DNA of 64,000 bases, from assembly GCA_963820415.1 (NCBI GenBank), contig CAWFZT010000013.1:62001-126000 (forward strand), given 5' to 3'. Origin of the DNA: CAWFZT01 sp963820415. GTDB lineage: Bacteria > Chloroflexota > Anaerolineae > Anaerolineales > Anaerolineaceae. Of the stretch, positions 26,507 through 34,964 are shown piece by piece; the first letter of the stretch is position 1, and each line of letters opens with the position of its first letter. A program made the position numbers and the translations under genes. The notes beneath the pieces are model-generated. The model had not been told where the DNA came from. It saw only the letters and a list, made by a program, of their open reading frames with translations, and did not search any database.

Positions 26507-27805
26507 ATGAGTCCGATTCAGGCTGGAGTTGGCCGCGTGATCATCACCCCACCAATTGGGATTTACCTGATAGGCATGGAACGTGGTGAAAATTCGCATG
26601 GGCTACACGATGACTTGTACTCCACCGCAGTGGCGGTCAGCGACGGAAAGACTGAGTTGGTCATCCTCAGCGCCGATATCTTATTCTTCGTACCGGAGCT
26701 GATCGAAAAAGTGCGCACGGCTGCCAGCGAACAGACCGGCATCCCCGGCAGGAACATCATGTTCTGCGCTACCCACTGCCATTCCGGCCCGGCTCCGGTA
26801 GCAGACCACGATCGTCCCGAACTGGAGCAGGCCTACACTGCCAACCTGCCCTATCTACTGACCGGCGCTATCCGCATGGCGCACGATAACCTTGTCCCGG
26901 CTAAAATTGGCTTTGGCAACGGGCGGGCTCGCATCGGGATGAACCGCCGGCACACTAGGGCGGACGGAGTTACGGTAATTGCCGCCAACCCCGATCGGCC
27001 GATCGACGAGCAGGTGGGTGTGATCCGGTTGGACACTTTGGATGGGCATTCCCTGGCGGTACTGGTCAATTACGCCTGCCACTCGGTAGTGCTGGGAAAC
27101 GGCAGCAACGTGATTTCGCGCGACTGGCCGGGAGTGATGTACGACCTGGTGGAAAAGGTCACTGGCGCGAAGTGTCTATTCCTACAAGGAGCCGCGGCGG
27201 ATATTAACCCCTGGCCAGGTGAGCCCACCGACCGGATGGACCTGGTGGAGAGGCTGGGCACCGAGATCGGGGCCGAGGTGGTGAAGGTGTGGGCTGGGAT
27301 CGAGACGCACCCCGAGGCCAGCCTGGCCGTCCAGAACCGACCCGTGCGAGTGCCGCTCGAGCCGGTCTCCAAGTACGCAGGCAAAGCCCCCAAGCTGGTC
27401 GAATGGGCCACGGCTAAGAAGATCACGCTGGAACAATTCCAGGCCTGGCTATACAACATGGGCTCGCGCCCGCAGAAGACAGTCGGCGAGGGGGACCACC
27501 AGGGGGTGATGGCCGAGATGCAGGTTTTCCGCCTGGGCGAGACGGCCGTGGTGGCCTTCCCTGCCGAACTTTTTGTGAAGATCGGTTTTGCGATTAAATC
27601 GCGTTCACCGCTGACGAATACCCTGGTGGCGGCTTATTCGGACGGCTGCGTGGGATACATCCCGCTGCCGGAGGATTACCCCCTGGGCGGGTACGAGGTT
27701 TCTGAAGCATTTTATGGGTATGGTCTACCGGCCCCAATCGCGCCTGAGGCCGCTAAATTGGTCGAGGAAACTGCGCTAGAGATTCTCAATTCTTTGAAGG
27801 AATAG
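26507..27805 (+). CDS. Neutral/alkaline ceramidase-like hydrolase
   Basis: A 432-residue protein matching the N-terminal catalytic domain of neutral/alkaline non-lysosomal ceramidases. It begins with AGVGRVIITPPIG, and the metal-binding/catalytic HCHSGP motif (about 88-93, compare THTHSGP) is clear; another likely zinc-binding His is in NYACHSVVL. Shorter than animal ceramidases (no C-terminal domain) and no signal peptide, so an intracellular amide or ester hydrolase is likely. AAGGAG lies 10 bases before ATG 26507. It is followed 50 bases later by a sugar-type ABC importer, so its substrate may be what that importer brings in (inference). Confidence 0.85.
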   Translation: MSPIQAGVGRVIITPPIGIYLIGMERGENSHGLHDDLYSTAVAVSDGKTELVILSADILFFVPELIEKVRTAASEQTGIPGRNIMFCATHCHSGPAPVADHDRPELEQAYTANLPYLLTGAIRMAHDNLVPAKIGFGNGRARIGMNRRHTRADGVTVIAANPDRPIDEQVGVIRLDTLDGHSLAVLVNYACHSVVLGNGSNVISRDWPGVMYDLVEKVTGAKCLFLQGAAADINPWPGEPTDRMDLVERLGTEIGAEVVKVWAGIETHPEASLAVQNRPVRVPLEPVSKYAGKAPKLVEWATAKKITLEQFQAWLYNMGSRPQKTVGEGDHQGVMAEMQVFRLGETAVVAFPAELFVKIGFAIKSRSPLTNTLVAAYSDGCVGYIPLPEDYPLGGYEVSEAFYGYGLPAPIAPEAAKLVEETALEILNSLKE

Positions 27806-27855
27806 AGGTTATTCACCTTCCAATCTCTTTCATGACCTTAGAAAAGGAGAAGAAA

Positions 27856-29265
27856 ATGAATAAGAAACTGATGATAGTCGTTGTATTTGTGGTTTTAGTG
27901 TCCTTTATGGCATCCTGTGCAGCGCCAGCCGCACCCACTACTGCGCCTACCGTACCGCCTGCTGCTCCAGCAACCCAGGCCCCTGCCACCAGCGCCCCGG
28001 CCGCAGTTGCGTCGACGGCCACGCAGGCCCCTGCTGCCGCCAGCAGCGGGGGGACAAAAATCGTATTCTGGTCGCATGATTTCCCACCACGCCAGAAGCT
28101 TGACCAACAGTACATGGATAAATTCAAGCAGGATAATCCCGGCGTGGATATTGAATACGTAATCGGTCCGGGCGATGACGTGCAGTACCTGACCAAACTC
28201 ACAACCGCCATGGCGGGCGGCGAAGGCCCCGACTGCTTTAATCTGCTTAACTTCAGCGCAGGACGCTTGCTAGCACAAAACTCAGTGGCCCCGCTGGACC
28301 TTAGTATCTTCGGTTACAAAAGCTTGCAGGATGTACAGAATGCCTATGTCGAAGGGACTCTAGGCGGCCTGATTAAAGATGGCAAGCTCTATGCAATGCC
28401 ATCCGAAGTGAGCAATTACTCTATGTTTGTCAACAAGAAGATGTTCACTGACGCCGGCCTGGATGTGGACAAGGATATGCCCAAGACCTGGGAAGACATG
28501 GTTACCCTGGGCCATAAACTCACCAAGGTGGATGGTAATAAGTTGACCATGCGTATGTTCGACTTTACCTACGGCCAGGCAGATGATGCCACTTCCCCTG
28601 GCCTTTCACTGGCAGGCATGGCCTACCAGTTGGGCGGAACGATCTTTAACGCAGGTGAAACCGAGTCATTGGTCAACAGCGATGCCTGGGTCAAATCCCT
28701 CCAATATATGCAGGACTGGGTTTACACGGAAAAATTGGGCGACCCAGCCCTGACGGTCGCCTTTATAGGATTTGGGGATGGCTCGGTGGGTATGTTCCTG
28801 AGCGGTTCCTGGTATGGTCCATATCTCAAGGACCAGAAGAGCCCCACGGCTGACACCTACGTGGTCAAGCCGTTCCCACGCTGGAAAGATGCGGTCAACA
28901 ATACCGGTTCATTCCTATACGCGTACGGCGAGTTTGTCAATGCCAGCTCCAGCCCTGTGAAGCAACAGTTGTGCATGAAGCTGATCAAGGAGCTTTCTTC
29001 GCATCCTGAAGAATACCTGACGCAAGCCGGGCTGCTCCAACCTACGATTGCCCTGACTTCTTCAGACGCCTTCAAGAATATCCCCTTCTTGAACGTATTC
29101 TTGGAGGATATGAAAGGCACGCCGTACTGGCCAACTCACGCCAAATCCTTCGAGATCGCCGACGCGCTGACGCGCGCCATCCAACGCTCACTGATGAATA
29201 AAATGTCGGCCAAAGAATCACTTGATTCTGCCAAACAGGAAATCGACGCGCTGCTGAAACCATAG
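27856..29265 (+). CDS. ABC transporter solute-binding lipoprotein (family 1, sugar type)
   Basis: A 469-residue extracytoplasmic binding protein. Signal peptide MNKKLMIVVVFVVLVSFMAS ends at a lipobox Cys (residue 21), followed by an Ala/Pro/Thr-rich linker and a family 1 fold (KIVFWSHDF, KLYAMPSEV, GMFLSGSWYG). It would be anchored on the outer face of the membrane and feed the two permeases downstream. ATG 27856 is preferred to 27832 because AAAAGGAG lies just before it and the signal sequence starts there. The ligand is probably a sugar or glycoside, not determined. Confidence 0.93.
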   Translation: MNKKLMIVVVFVVLVSFMASCAAPAAPTTAPTVPPAAPATQAPATSAPAAVASTATQAPAAASSGGTKIVFWSHDFPPRQKLDQQYMDKFKQDNPGVDIEYVIGPGDDVQYLTKLTTAMAGGEGPDCFNLLNFSAGRLLAQNSVAPLDLSIFGYKSLQDVQNAYVEGTLGGLIKDGKLYAMPSEVSNYSMFVNKKMFTDAGLDVDKDMPKTWEDMVTLGHKLTKVDGNKLTMRMFDFTYGQADDATSPGLSLAGMAYQLGGTIFNAGETESLVNSDAWVKSLQYMQDWVYTEKLGDPALTVAFIGFGDGSVGMFLSGSWYGPYLKDQKSPTADTYVVKPFPRWKDAVNNTGSFLYAYGEFVNASSSPVKQQLCMKLIKELSSHPEEYLTQAGLLQPTIALTSSDAFKNIPFLNVFLEDMKGTPYWPTHAKSFEIADALTRAIQRSLMNKMSAKESLDSAKQEIDALLKP

Positions 29266-29293
29266 CAAAACGTTCAGCGATCTGTGAAAACAC

Positions 29294-29321
29294 GGCCGGG
29301 AGTTTTTTCTCACTCCCGGCC
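29294..29321 (+). terminator. Stem-loop between binding-protein and permease genes
   Basis: GGCCGGGAGT and ACTCCCGGCC form a 10-bp perfect stem with an 8-base loop, 28 bases after the binding-protein stop, with a T-rich but interrupted tract beyond. Such intercistronic stems are known to give partial termination or 3' stability, so more binding protein than permease is made. Confidence 0.65.
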
Positions 29322-29356
29322 AGTGGTTATTTTCTTTGATACTTACCGAGGTGAGA

Positions 29357-30265
29357 ATGGCTGTTAAAGTCGCCTCTCCGCGAAGAGGATTGACTATCTA
29401 TACCAAACGCCGCCTATGGGGCTTGGCGTTTGTCGTGCCGACCTTCCTATTCTTTGCCATCTTTGCATTTTATCCGATGGTCAATGCTTTTGCGATCAGC
29501 TTCACCGATTACAACCTGGTCAGCCCGCCAAAATTCGTTAACCTGACGAACTACATTCACATGCTGGCGGATGCGCGTTTCAAGATCATGATCGGCAATA
29601 CCCTGGGTTTTGTGGTCGGCAGCACCATCCCTACAATTTTGGTATCGTTGGCTTTGGCGCTGGTGTTACAACGTAAATTCCTCGGGCGCGATCTTGTGCG
29701 CACGCTGTACTTCCTGCCGGTGATCTTTTCAGGTGTGGTTGTTGCCATTGTCTGGCGGTTACTATACCATCCCTATGGGTTAATCAACACTCTACTCGAC
29801 CCAATCATCCATGATACGCCCCACTGGATCACAAGCACCGACCTGGCGCCCTGGGCCCTGATCATCCTCAACGTCTGGCAGTCCGTCGGTTTTTACATGG
29901 TGATCTTCATCGCCGGATTGCAGAATATCCCCGAAGACTTCTATGATTCCGCCAAGGTGGATGGGGCCAACCAGAGCCAGTCCTTCTGGTACATCACTTT
30001 ACCTCTTTTGAAACCTACGTCTTTGCTGGTTTTAGTCATCTCGATGATCAACTTCTTCCAGACCTTTACTTACCAATACGTGATGACCAAGGGCGGGCCC
30101 GGTGATGCAACCAACGTCATCTCACTGTATATATACACGAATGCTTTTCAATACCAGTACATGGGATATGCCTCGGCCATGTCGATTGTGATGTTCTTGT
30201 TCATCATGGTCCTGACCCTGATCCAATTTAGGGTGGTCCGCACCGAAAATATCAGCTACGTCTGA
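29357..30265 (+). CDS. ABC transporter permease (MalF/UgpA type)
   Basis: A 302-residue inner-membrane permease with about six hydrophobic segments. The first is near LWGLAFVVPTFLFFAIFAFY, and the EAA-like loop DSAKVDGANQSQSFWYITLP contacts the ATPase. ATG 29357 with GAGGTGAG upstream is preferred to a weak start at 29336. Second gene of the importer operon. Confidence 0.93.
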   Translation: MAVKVASPRRGLTIYTKRRLWGLAFVVPTFLFFAIFAFYPMVNAFAISFTDYNLVSPPKFVNLTNYIHMLADARFKIMIGNTLGFVVGSTIPTILVSLALALVLQRKFLGRDLVRTLYFLPVIFSGVVVAIVWRLLYHPYGLINTLLDPIIHDTPHWITSTDLAPWALIILNVWQSVGFYMVIFIAGLQNIPEDFYDSAKVDGANQSQSFWYITLPLLKPTSLLVLVISMINFFQTFTYQYVMTKGGPGDATNVISLYIYTNAFQYQYMGYASAMSIVMFLFIMVLTLIQFRVVRTENISYV

Positions 30266-30288
30266 ACCGGAACCGGGGAGAAACCGAC

Positions 30289-31170
30289 ATGGATACGACA
30301 GGCGCGATGCCTACAAAAAAAATTCAATTCCATTCCGAGCGCGACCGGGTAGTGCGGATCGTGCTTAGAGTGGTTGTGCTGGCTTTGGTGGTCGCCGGGG
30401 CAGTGATGTTTTTCTTGCCGGTGGCCTATATGGTCTTGAGCTCATTCAAACAATCGACAGATATCTTCAAAGTGCCCATCCAGTGGATCCCAAACCCGTT
30501 TGTGCCCCAGAATTATAGCGATTCGATGAGTATCGCCCCGTTCGACAGGTATTTTTTCAATAGCCTGCTGGTGGGGCTGTGTACCACCTTTTTAAATGTG
30601 TTCTTTGCCACGCTGACCGGATTCGGGTTCGCCAAGTACCAGTTCTGGGGGAAAAGTTTCCTATTCCTGGCAATATTGAGCACGCTGATGATCCCTTTCC
30701 AGGCGATCATGGTGCCGCTGTTTGTGATTGTGCGCAATTTCAACTGGCTGAACACTTACCCGGGCTTGATTGTCCCCTGGGCCATCAGTGCATTTGGGGT
30801 ATTCTTAATGCGACAATTCATCCTGTCAATTCCCGATGAGTTGCTGGATGCCGCCCAAATCGACGGAGCCAGTGAGCCAGGGATTTTCTGGTATGTGATC
30901 TTGCCCCTCTCCGTGACCCCCATGATCACCCTAGCGATTTTCACTTTCCTGGATAGCTGGAATAACCTGCTGTGGCCGTTGATCATCATTACCCACACCA
31001 ATATGCGCACGGTGTCATTAGGTCTGACTGAATTCCAAACGCTGCACGGTACGGCTTATAACCTGTTGATGGCCGGGTCGACTATTGCGACGATCCCTGT
31101 ATTAATCCTGTTTGTCTTCTTGCAACGCTACCTGATCCGGGGCGTGGTGCTTTCTGGCCTGAAGGGGTAA
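30289..31170 (+). CDS. ABC transporter permease (MalG/UgpE type)
   Basis: A 293-residue inner-membrane permease with six hydrophobic segments and the EAA loop DAAQIDGASEPGIFWYVILP. GGGGAG lies before ATG 30289. It pairs with the preceding permease. No ATP-binding subunit is encoded before or after, so a shared MsmK-like ATPase elsewhere is presumed. Confidence 0.93.
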   Translation: MDTTGAMPTKKIQFHSERDRVVRIVLRVVVLALVVAGAVMFFLPVAYMVLSSFKQSTDIFKVPIQWIPNPFVPQNYSDSMSIAPFDRYFFNSLLVGLCTTFLNVFFATLTGFGFAKYQFWGKSFLFLAILSTLMIPFQAIMVPLFVIVRNFNWLNTYPGLIVPWAISAFGVFLMRQFILSIPDELLDAAQIDGASEPGIFWYVILPLSVTPMITLAIFTFLDSWNNLLWPLIIITHTNMRTVSLGLTEFQTLHGTAYNLLMAGSTIATIPVLILFVFLQRYLIRGVVLSGLKG

Positions 31171-31490
31171 GCTTCAATCTTGGATTTTACTTTCAAAGTT
31201 CTAGCATCAGCTAAGTGTTTCTTGAAGGAGGCTGGGATTACCAAGAAATTCGTCGAAAGTTCTTTCATTTTGACGACTACCGGCCCCTTGCTGGGGTGGT
31301 CCGCTGCAAAACGCCAGGTAGCTCGAAAGTGATCATCATTATCCGCCGCTTTTTGAGGGAGCGGCCAGAACGGGTGAATGGTGAGCGTAACGCTTTACTT
31401 GCCGTGGGGAGAAACCAGGTTCCAGGCGGGTTCGCTGCTGGCGGTCTCACATTCTGAGTATTTTCTAATAAATTTTAAGATTCAAAACAC

Positions 31491-31518
31491 TTGTATTTTA
31501 AGCAGAGTATGGTATTAT
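31491..31518 (+). promoter_or_regulatory. Candidate promoter upstream of HtrA-like gene
   Basis: TTGTAT (31491-31496) and TATTAT (31513-31518) are separated by 16 bp. Transcription would start just before the stem-loop at 31526. Confidence 0.45.
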
Positions 31519-31525
31519 AGATGTT

Positions 31526-31564
31526 GTCAAACGCCTGGGTGCCCCCCTCACCCCGGCGTTTGAC
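31526..31564 (+). terminator. Leader stem-loop
   Basis: GTCAAACGCC (31526-31535) and GGCGTTTGAC (31555-31564) form a perfect 10-bp stem right after the candidate promoter, followed by TTTATAATT. It may act as a terminator/attenuator or a 5' stabilising stem about 220 bases before the protease gene. Confidence 0.5.
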
Positions 31565-31782
31565 TTTATAATTCCAAGGGAGAAGTGGGGTTGGAAATAT
31601 ATGGCTACACGAATATTCGACCGTTTTGCAACCCTTTACCCACCTATTCAGGTGAGGCATTCTCTTATCCCAATGCGTATACTTTTTATATAAGTATAGG
31701 ATCTTTGGGATCTACCCTGGAAGAGACCAGAGCAGAAATTCCAATGACCAAATTAATTTCAATTGGAGGTAAGATAAATCCT

Positions 31783-32683
31783 ATGAATGAAAATCAACTT
31801 TCTGACTTTTCGGATGCGCTGGCAACTGCTGTCGCCAAAGCTGCCCTCTCTACCGTACTGGTCGACGCTCGCCGGCGCCTGCCCGCCAGCGGGATCAGTT
31901 TACGCGGCTGACCTGGTTCTGACCGCCGACCACGTCCTTGAACGCGAGGAGGAAATCGGGGTGATCCTGCCGGACGGGGCCCGGGTTTCAGCAACCATCG
32001 CCGGGCGCGATCCGGCGCGCGACCTGGCCCTGCTGCGCCTTGAGCAGTCCGGCGCCAAGCCGGCTGAAATGGCCTCCTCAACCCCCAAAGTGGGCCAGCT
32101 CGTCTTTGCCCTGGGACGCCCGGATAGCAACGGCGTGCAGGCCAGCCTGGGCGTGCTCAGCGCAGTGGGCGGGCCGGCGCGTACCGGGCATGGAGCGTTG
32201 CTGGAGCAGTACTACCGCAGCGACACCAACCCCTACCCAGGATTTTCGGGTGGCCCGCTGGTGGATGTGCAAGGCAATATCCTGGGCATCAACACCTCGG
32301 CCCTGGCGATGGGTTCGCTGATCACCATCCCGGCCAAACTGGCCTGGGAAGCCGCCTCTAACCTGGCCGCCCACGGGCACATCCGCCGCGGCTACCTGGG
32401 TATCCGCAGTCAGGCAGTCACCCTGGCGCCGGCCCAGCAAAAAACGCTCAACCGCACGCAAACTAGCGGTCTGCTGCTGGTGGATGTTGAGGTAAATAGC
32501 CCGGCAGCTTCGTCCGGCCTGATGGTCGGCGACATCCTGGTAGACTGGGACGGCCATACGCTGGCCGACCACGATGACCTGCAGAGCCAGCTTTCCGGTG
32601 AGCCGGCGCACAAACCCATCCCGGTTGAAGTCTTGCGCGGTGGGCAACTTATAAAGATAATGGTAAGCGTTGGAGAAAGATAA
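31783..32683 (+). pseudogene. HtrA-like trypsin-family serine protease with PDZ domain, frameshifted
   Basis: The N-terminal 38 codons from ATG 31783 (MNENQLSDFSDALATAVAKA, ending RRRLPASGI) run into a stop. The rest continues in the next frame with DLVLTADHVLE. Removing one A near 31897 (GGGATCAGTTTAC) joins them into a ~300-residue protein. The catalytic triad is visible: His in TADHV, Asp in RDLALLRLE, Ser in GFSGGPLVD. A PDZ domain (GLLLVDVEVNSPAASSGLMV) follows. No signal peptide, so unlike DegP it would be cytoplasmic. Overlaps the next gene by 14 bases. Decay and sequencing error are both possible. Confidence 0.75.
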
Positions 32684-33317
32684 CCCGAAGCTCATCCTGG
32701 TAGCCATCGTGTCCCTGGCCCAATCCGTGCGGCTGGGGCTGCGTGCTATGCTGGAAAGCGATGACCAGGTGCAAATTGCCGGTGAGGTAGCCACACTGAA
32801 CGAGCTGAGCCTGCTGCCTCGCCACACCGACGTGGTGGTGATTGCTTCTTGGGGGAGTTCGCTGCACGTGATCCAAAACGCCATCGCTGAATCGCTGCCC
32901 GAAACCTCGGTGCTGCTGCTTTCGAACGAACCGGTATCCATCCAGTCGATTGGCAGACTGGCAGAGCGTGCCTGGGGATTCCTGTCTATGGATACCACGC
33001 AGGAAGAGCTCACGGCGGCAGTGCATGCCCTCTCCCTCGGCCTGTGGGTGGGTGATTCAATCTTAACCGGCAAGTTGAGCCGGATTGGATCGCCTGAAAC
33101 TGTTGATGGATGGGAAGGCGAGGTACTGACATCCCGAGAGACTGAAGTCTTGCAACTGCTGGCGCAAGGATTGCCCAACAAACAGATCGCCTTGCGCATC
33201 GGCATCAGTGAAAACACGGTGAAATATCACATTTCTTCAATCTATTCAAAACTGGGGGCGACTAACCGTACCGAAGCCGCCCGGCTGGGGGCGCACCGGG
33301 GAATTATAGTTTTATAA
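32670..33317 (+). CDS. LuxR/NarL-type response regulator with atypical receiver
   Basis: A 215-residue two-domain protein. The C-terminal helix-turn-helix is clear (LTSRETEVLQLLAQGLPNKQ, then IGISENTVKYHISSIYSKLG). The N-terminal half has receiver-like topology (ILVAIVSLAQSVRLGLRAML), but the usual phospho-acceptor strand reads VVVIASWGSS with no Asp, so it is probably not phosphorylated by a kinase. It starts at TTG 32670 inside the end of the protease gene, so the two are translationally coupled, and the protease or its target may control this regulator (inference). Confidence 0.85.
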   Translation: MEKDNPKLILVAIVSLAQSVRLGLRAMLESDDQVQIAGEVATLNELSLLPRHTDVVVIASWGSSLHVIQNAIAESLPETSVLLLSNEPVSIQSIGRLAERAWGFLSMDTTQEELTAAVHALSLGLWVGDSILTGKLSRIGSPETVDGWEGEVLTSRETEVLQLLAQGLPNKQIALRIGISENTVKYHISSIYSKLGATNRTEAARLGAHRGIIVL

Positions 33318-33325
33318 TTTTTTCC

Positions 33326-33352
33326 TTGAGTCTTCTGACCTTCGAGTATAAT
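33326..33352 (+). promoter_or_regulatory. Candidate promoter for glycerol operon
   Basis: TTGAGT (33326-33331) and TATAAT (33347-33352) are 15 bp apart, slightly short, about 115 bases before glpK and just upstream of repeat copy 4, which would lie in the leader RNA. Confidence 0.45.
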
Positions 33353-33362
33353 CAACGTGGAT

Positions 33363-33455
33363 TTTTCGGATTTCCAGTTGATGAACTCAAATTTTGGGAT
33401 ATAAAAGTTCATACGCACTTTCATATCCCAAAATCTGGTCATCCATCTTTAACGG
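33363..33455. repeat. Divergent copy 4 of the dispersed inverted-repeat element
   Basis: TTTTCGGATTTCCAGTTGAT + GAACTC, then ATTTTGGGATAT (33391-33402), a 20-base loop and ATATCCCAAAAT (33423-33434), then CTGGTC. The layout and the TTTTGGGAT/ATCCCAAAA arms resemble copy 3, but the ends are diverged. It sits directly upstream of glpK, in its leader. Confidence 0.5.
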
Positions 33456-33465
33456 CGGAGGTAAG

Positions 33466-34962
33466 ATGGCCAAATACATAGCGTCCATCGACCAGGGCAC
33501 CACCAGCACGCGCTGTATGGTTTTCGACCATGCCGGCAATATAACCGCAATCGCCCAAAAAGAACACCGGCAAATTTACCCCAAACCCGGCTGGGTTGAA
33601 CACGATCCGCTGGAAATTTGGCAGCGTACACAGGAGGTCATTCACTCTGCTCTGGCCAAAGCCAGCCTGCAGCCGGCCGATCTGGCCGCTGTGGGAGTAA
33701 CCAACCAGCGCGAGACTACCCTGGTTTGGAACCGGCGCACCGGCCAGCCCTATTACAACGCCATAGTCTGGCAGGACACCCGCACCGATACGATCTGCAG
33801 CGAACTGGCCAAAGATGGCGGGCAGGACCGTTTCCGCCCCAGGGTTGGGTTGCCTTTGGCAACCTATTTTTCGGGCCCCAAAGTCAAATGGATCCTGGAT
33901 AATGTCCCCGGCGTAAAAGAAGCCGCCGCAAAGGGCGATGCTTTATTTGGCAACCTGGATAGCTGGGTGATCTGGAACCTGACCGGCGGGACGCGCGGCG
34001 GCGTGCACATCACGGACGTGACCAATGCCTCGCGTACGCTGTGCATGGACCTGGACTCGTTGGCCTGGGACGCGGAAATCCTGGATATCCTGGGCATCCC
34101 TTCCGGTATGCTGCCAGCGATCAAGCCCTCATCGGCAATTTATGGTTACGCTAAAGGAGACCTGGAAGGTGTGCCAATTTCAGGCGACCTGGGCGACCAG
34201 CAGGCGGCCCTCTTCGGCCAGGCCTGTTACAATCCGGGGGAAGCCAAGAATACCTATGGTACAGGCTGCTTCATGCTGATGAACACCGGCGCCCAGCCGG
34301 TATCCTCGCGCAGCGGCTTGCTGACCACGCTCGGCTACCAGATCGGCAGCCAGCCGGCTGTTTACTGCCTGGAAGGATCGATTGCCATCGCCGGGGCGCT
34401 GGTGCAGTGGCTACGCGACAACCTGAAGCTAATCGAAAAGTCCTCGGATATCGAACCGCTGGCGCGTACGGTTGAGGATAACGGCGGGATCTTTTTCGTC
34501 CCGGCTTTCTCGGGCCTGTTCGCCCCTTACTGGCGCAGCGATGCCCGCGGGGTGATCGTGGGAATGACCCGCTATATTACCCGCGGCCACATCGCCCGGG
34601 CCGTTTTGGAAGCCACCGCCTACCAGACCCTCGAAGTACTGGACGCCATGGAAAAAGACTCGGGGGTCAAACTGACCGCCTTGAAAGTTGACGGAGGTAT
34701 GGTAGTGAACCAACTGTTGATGCAGTTCCAGGCCGACCTGCTCAACGTCCCGGTTGTAAGGCCGATCGTCGCCGAGACGACTGCCCTGGGGGCGGCTTAC
34801 GCGGCTGGGTTGGCAGTCGGTTTCTGGGAAACTTTCGCCGAGCTGCGCGCAAACTGGGGTAAAGACAAAGAATGGCTCCCGGCCATGGAAGAGGCGACGC
34901 GTACCCGCCTTTATCACAATTGGAAGAAAGCTGTCACCCGCACGCTGGATTGGATCGAATAA
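33466..34962 (+). CDS. glpK: Glycerol kinase
   Basis: A 498-residue FGGY-family kinase that phosphorylates glycerol to sn-glycerol-3-phosphate in the cytoplasm. It shows the N-terminal phosphate loop SIDQGTTSTRC, TNQRETTLVWNRRTG, GDQQAALFGQ and NTYGTGCFMLMNTG. Length matches E. coli GlpK. ATG 33466 with GGAGGTAAG upstream begins the homology; the frame is open earlier through repeat copy 4. Its product is the substrate of the dehydrogenase encoded 2 bases downstream. Confidence 0.97.
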   Translation: MAKYIASIDQGTTSTRCMVFDHAGNITAIAQKEHRQIYPKPGWVEHDPLEIWQRTQEVIHSALAKASLQPADLAAVGVTNQRETTLVWNRRTGQPYYNAIVWQDTRTDTICSELAKDGGQDRFRPRVGLPLATYFSGPKVKWILDNVPGVKEAAAKGDALFGNLDSWVIWNLTGGTRGGVHITDVTNASRTLCMDLDSLAWDAEILDILGIPSGMLPAIKPSSAIYGYAKGDLEGVPISGDLGDQQAALFGQACYNPGEAKNTYGTGCFMLMNTGAQPVSSRSGLLTTLGYQIGSQPAVYCLEGSIAIAGALVQWLRDNLKLIEKSSDIEPLARTVEDNGGIFFVPAFSGLFAPYWRSDARGVIVGMTRYITRGHIARAVLEATAYQTLEVLDAMEKDSGVKLTALKVDGGMVVNQLLMQFQADLLNVPVVRPIVAETTALGAAYAAGLAVGFWETFAELRANWGKDKEWLPAMEEATRTRLYHNWKKAVTRTLDWIE

Positions 34963-34964
34963 AG

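Larger units (their letters stand above)
31171..31782. other. 612-bp intergenic region
   Basis: No convincing gene. It contains a candidate promoter at 31491-31518 and a 10-bp stem-loop at 31526-31564, which appear to belong to the leader of the protease gene. Short open frames across 31215-31560 show no recognisable protein. Confidence 0.45.
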
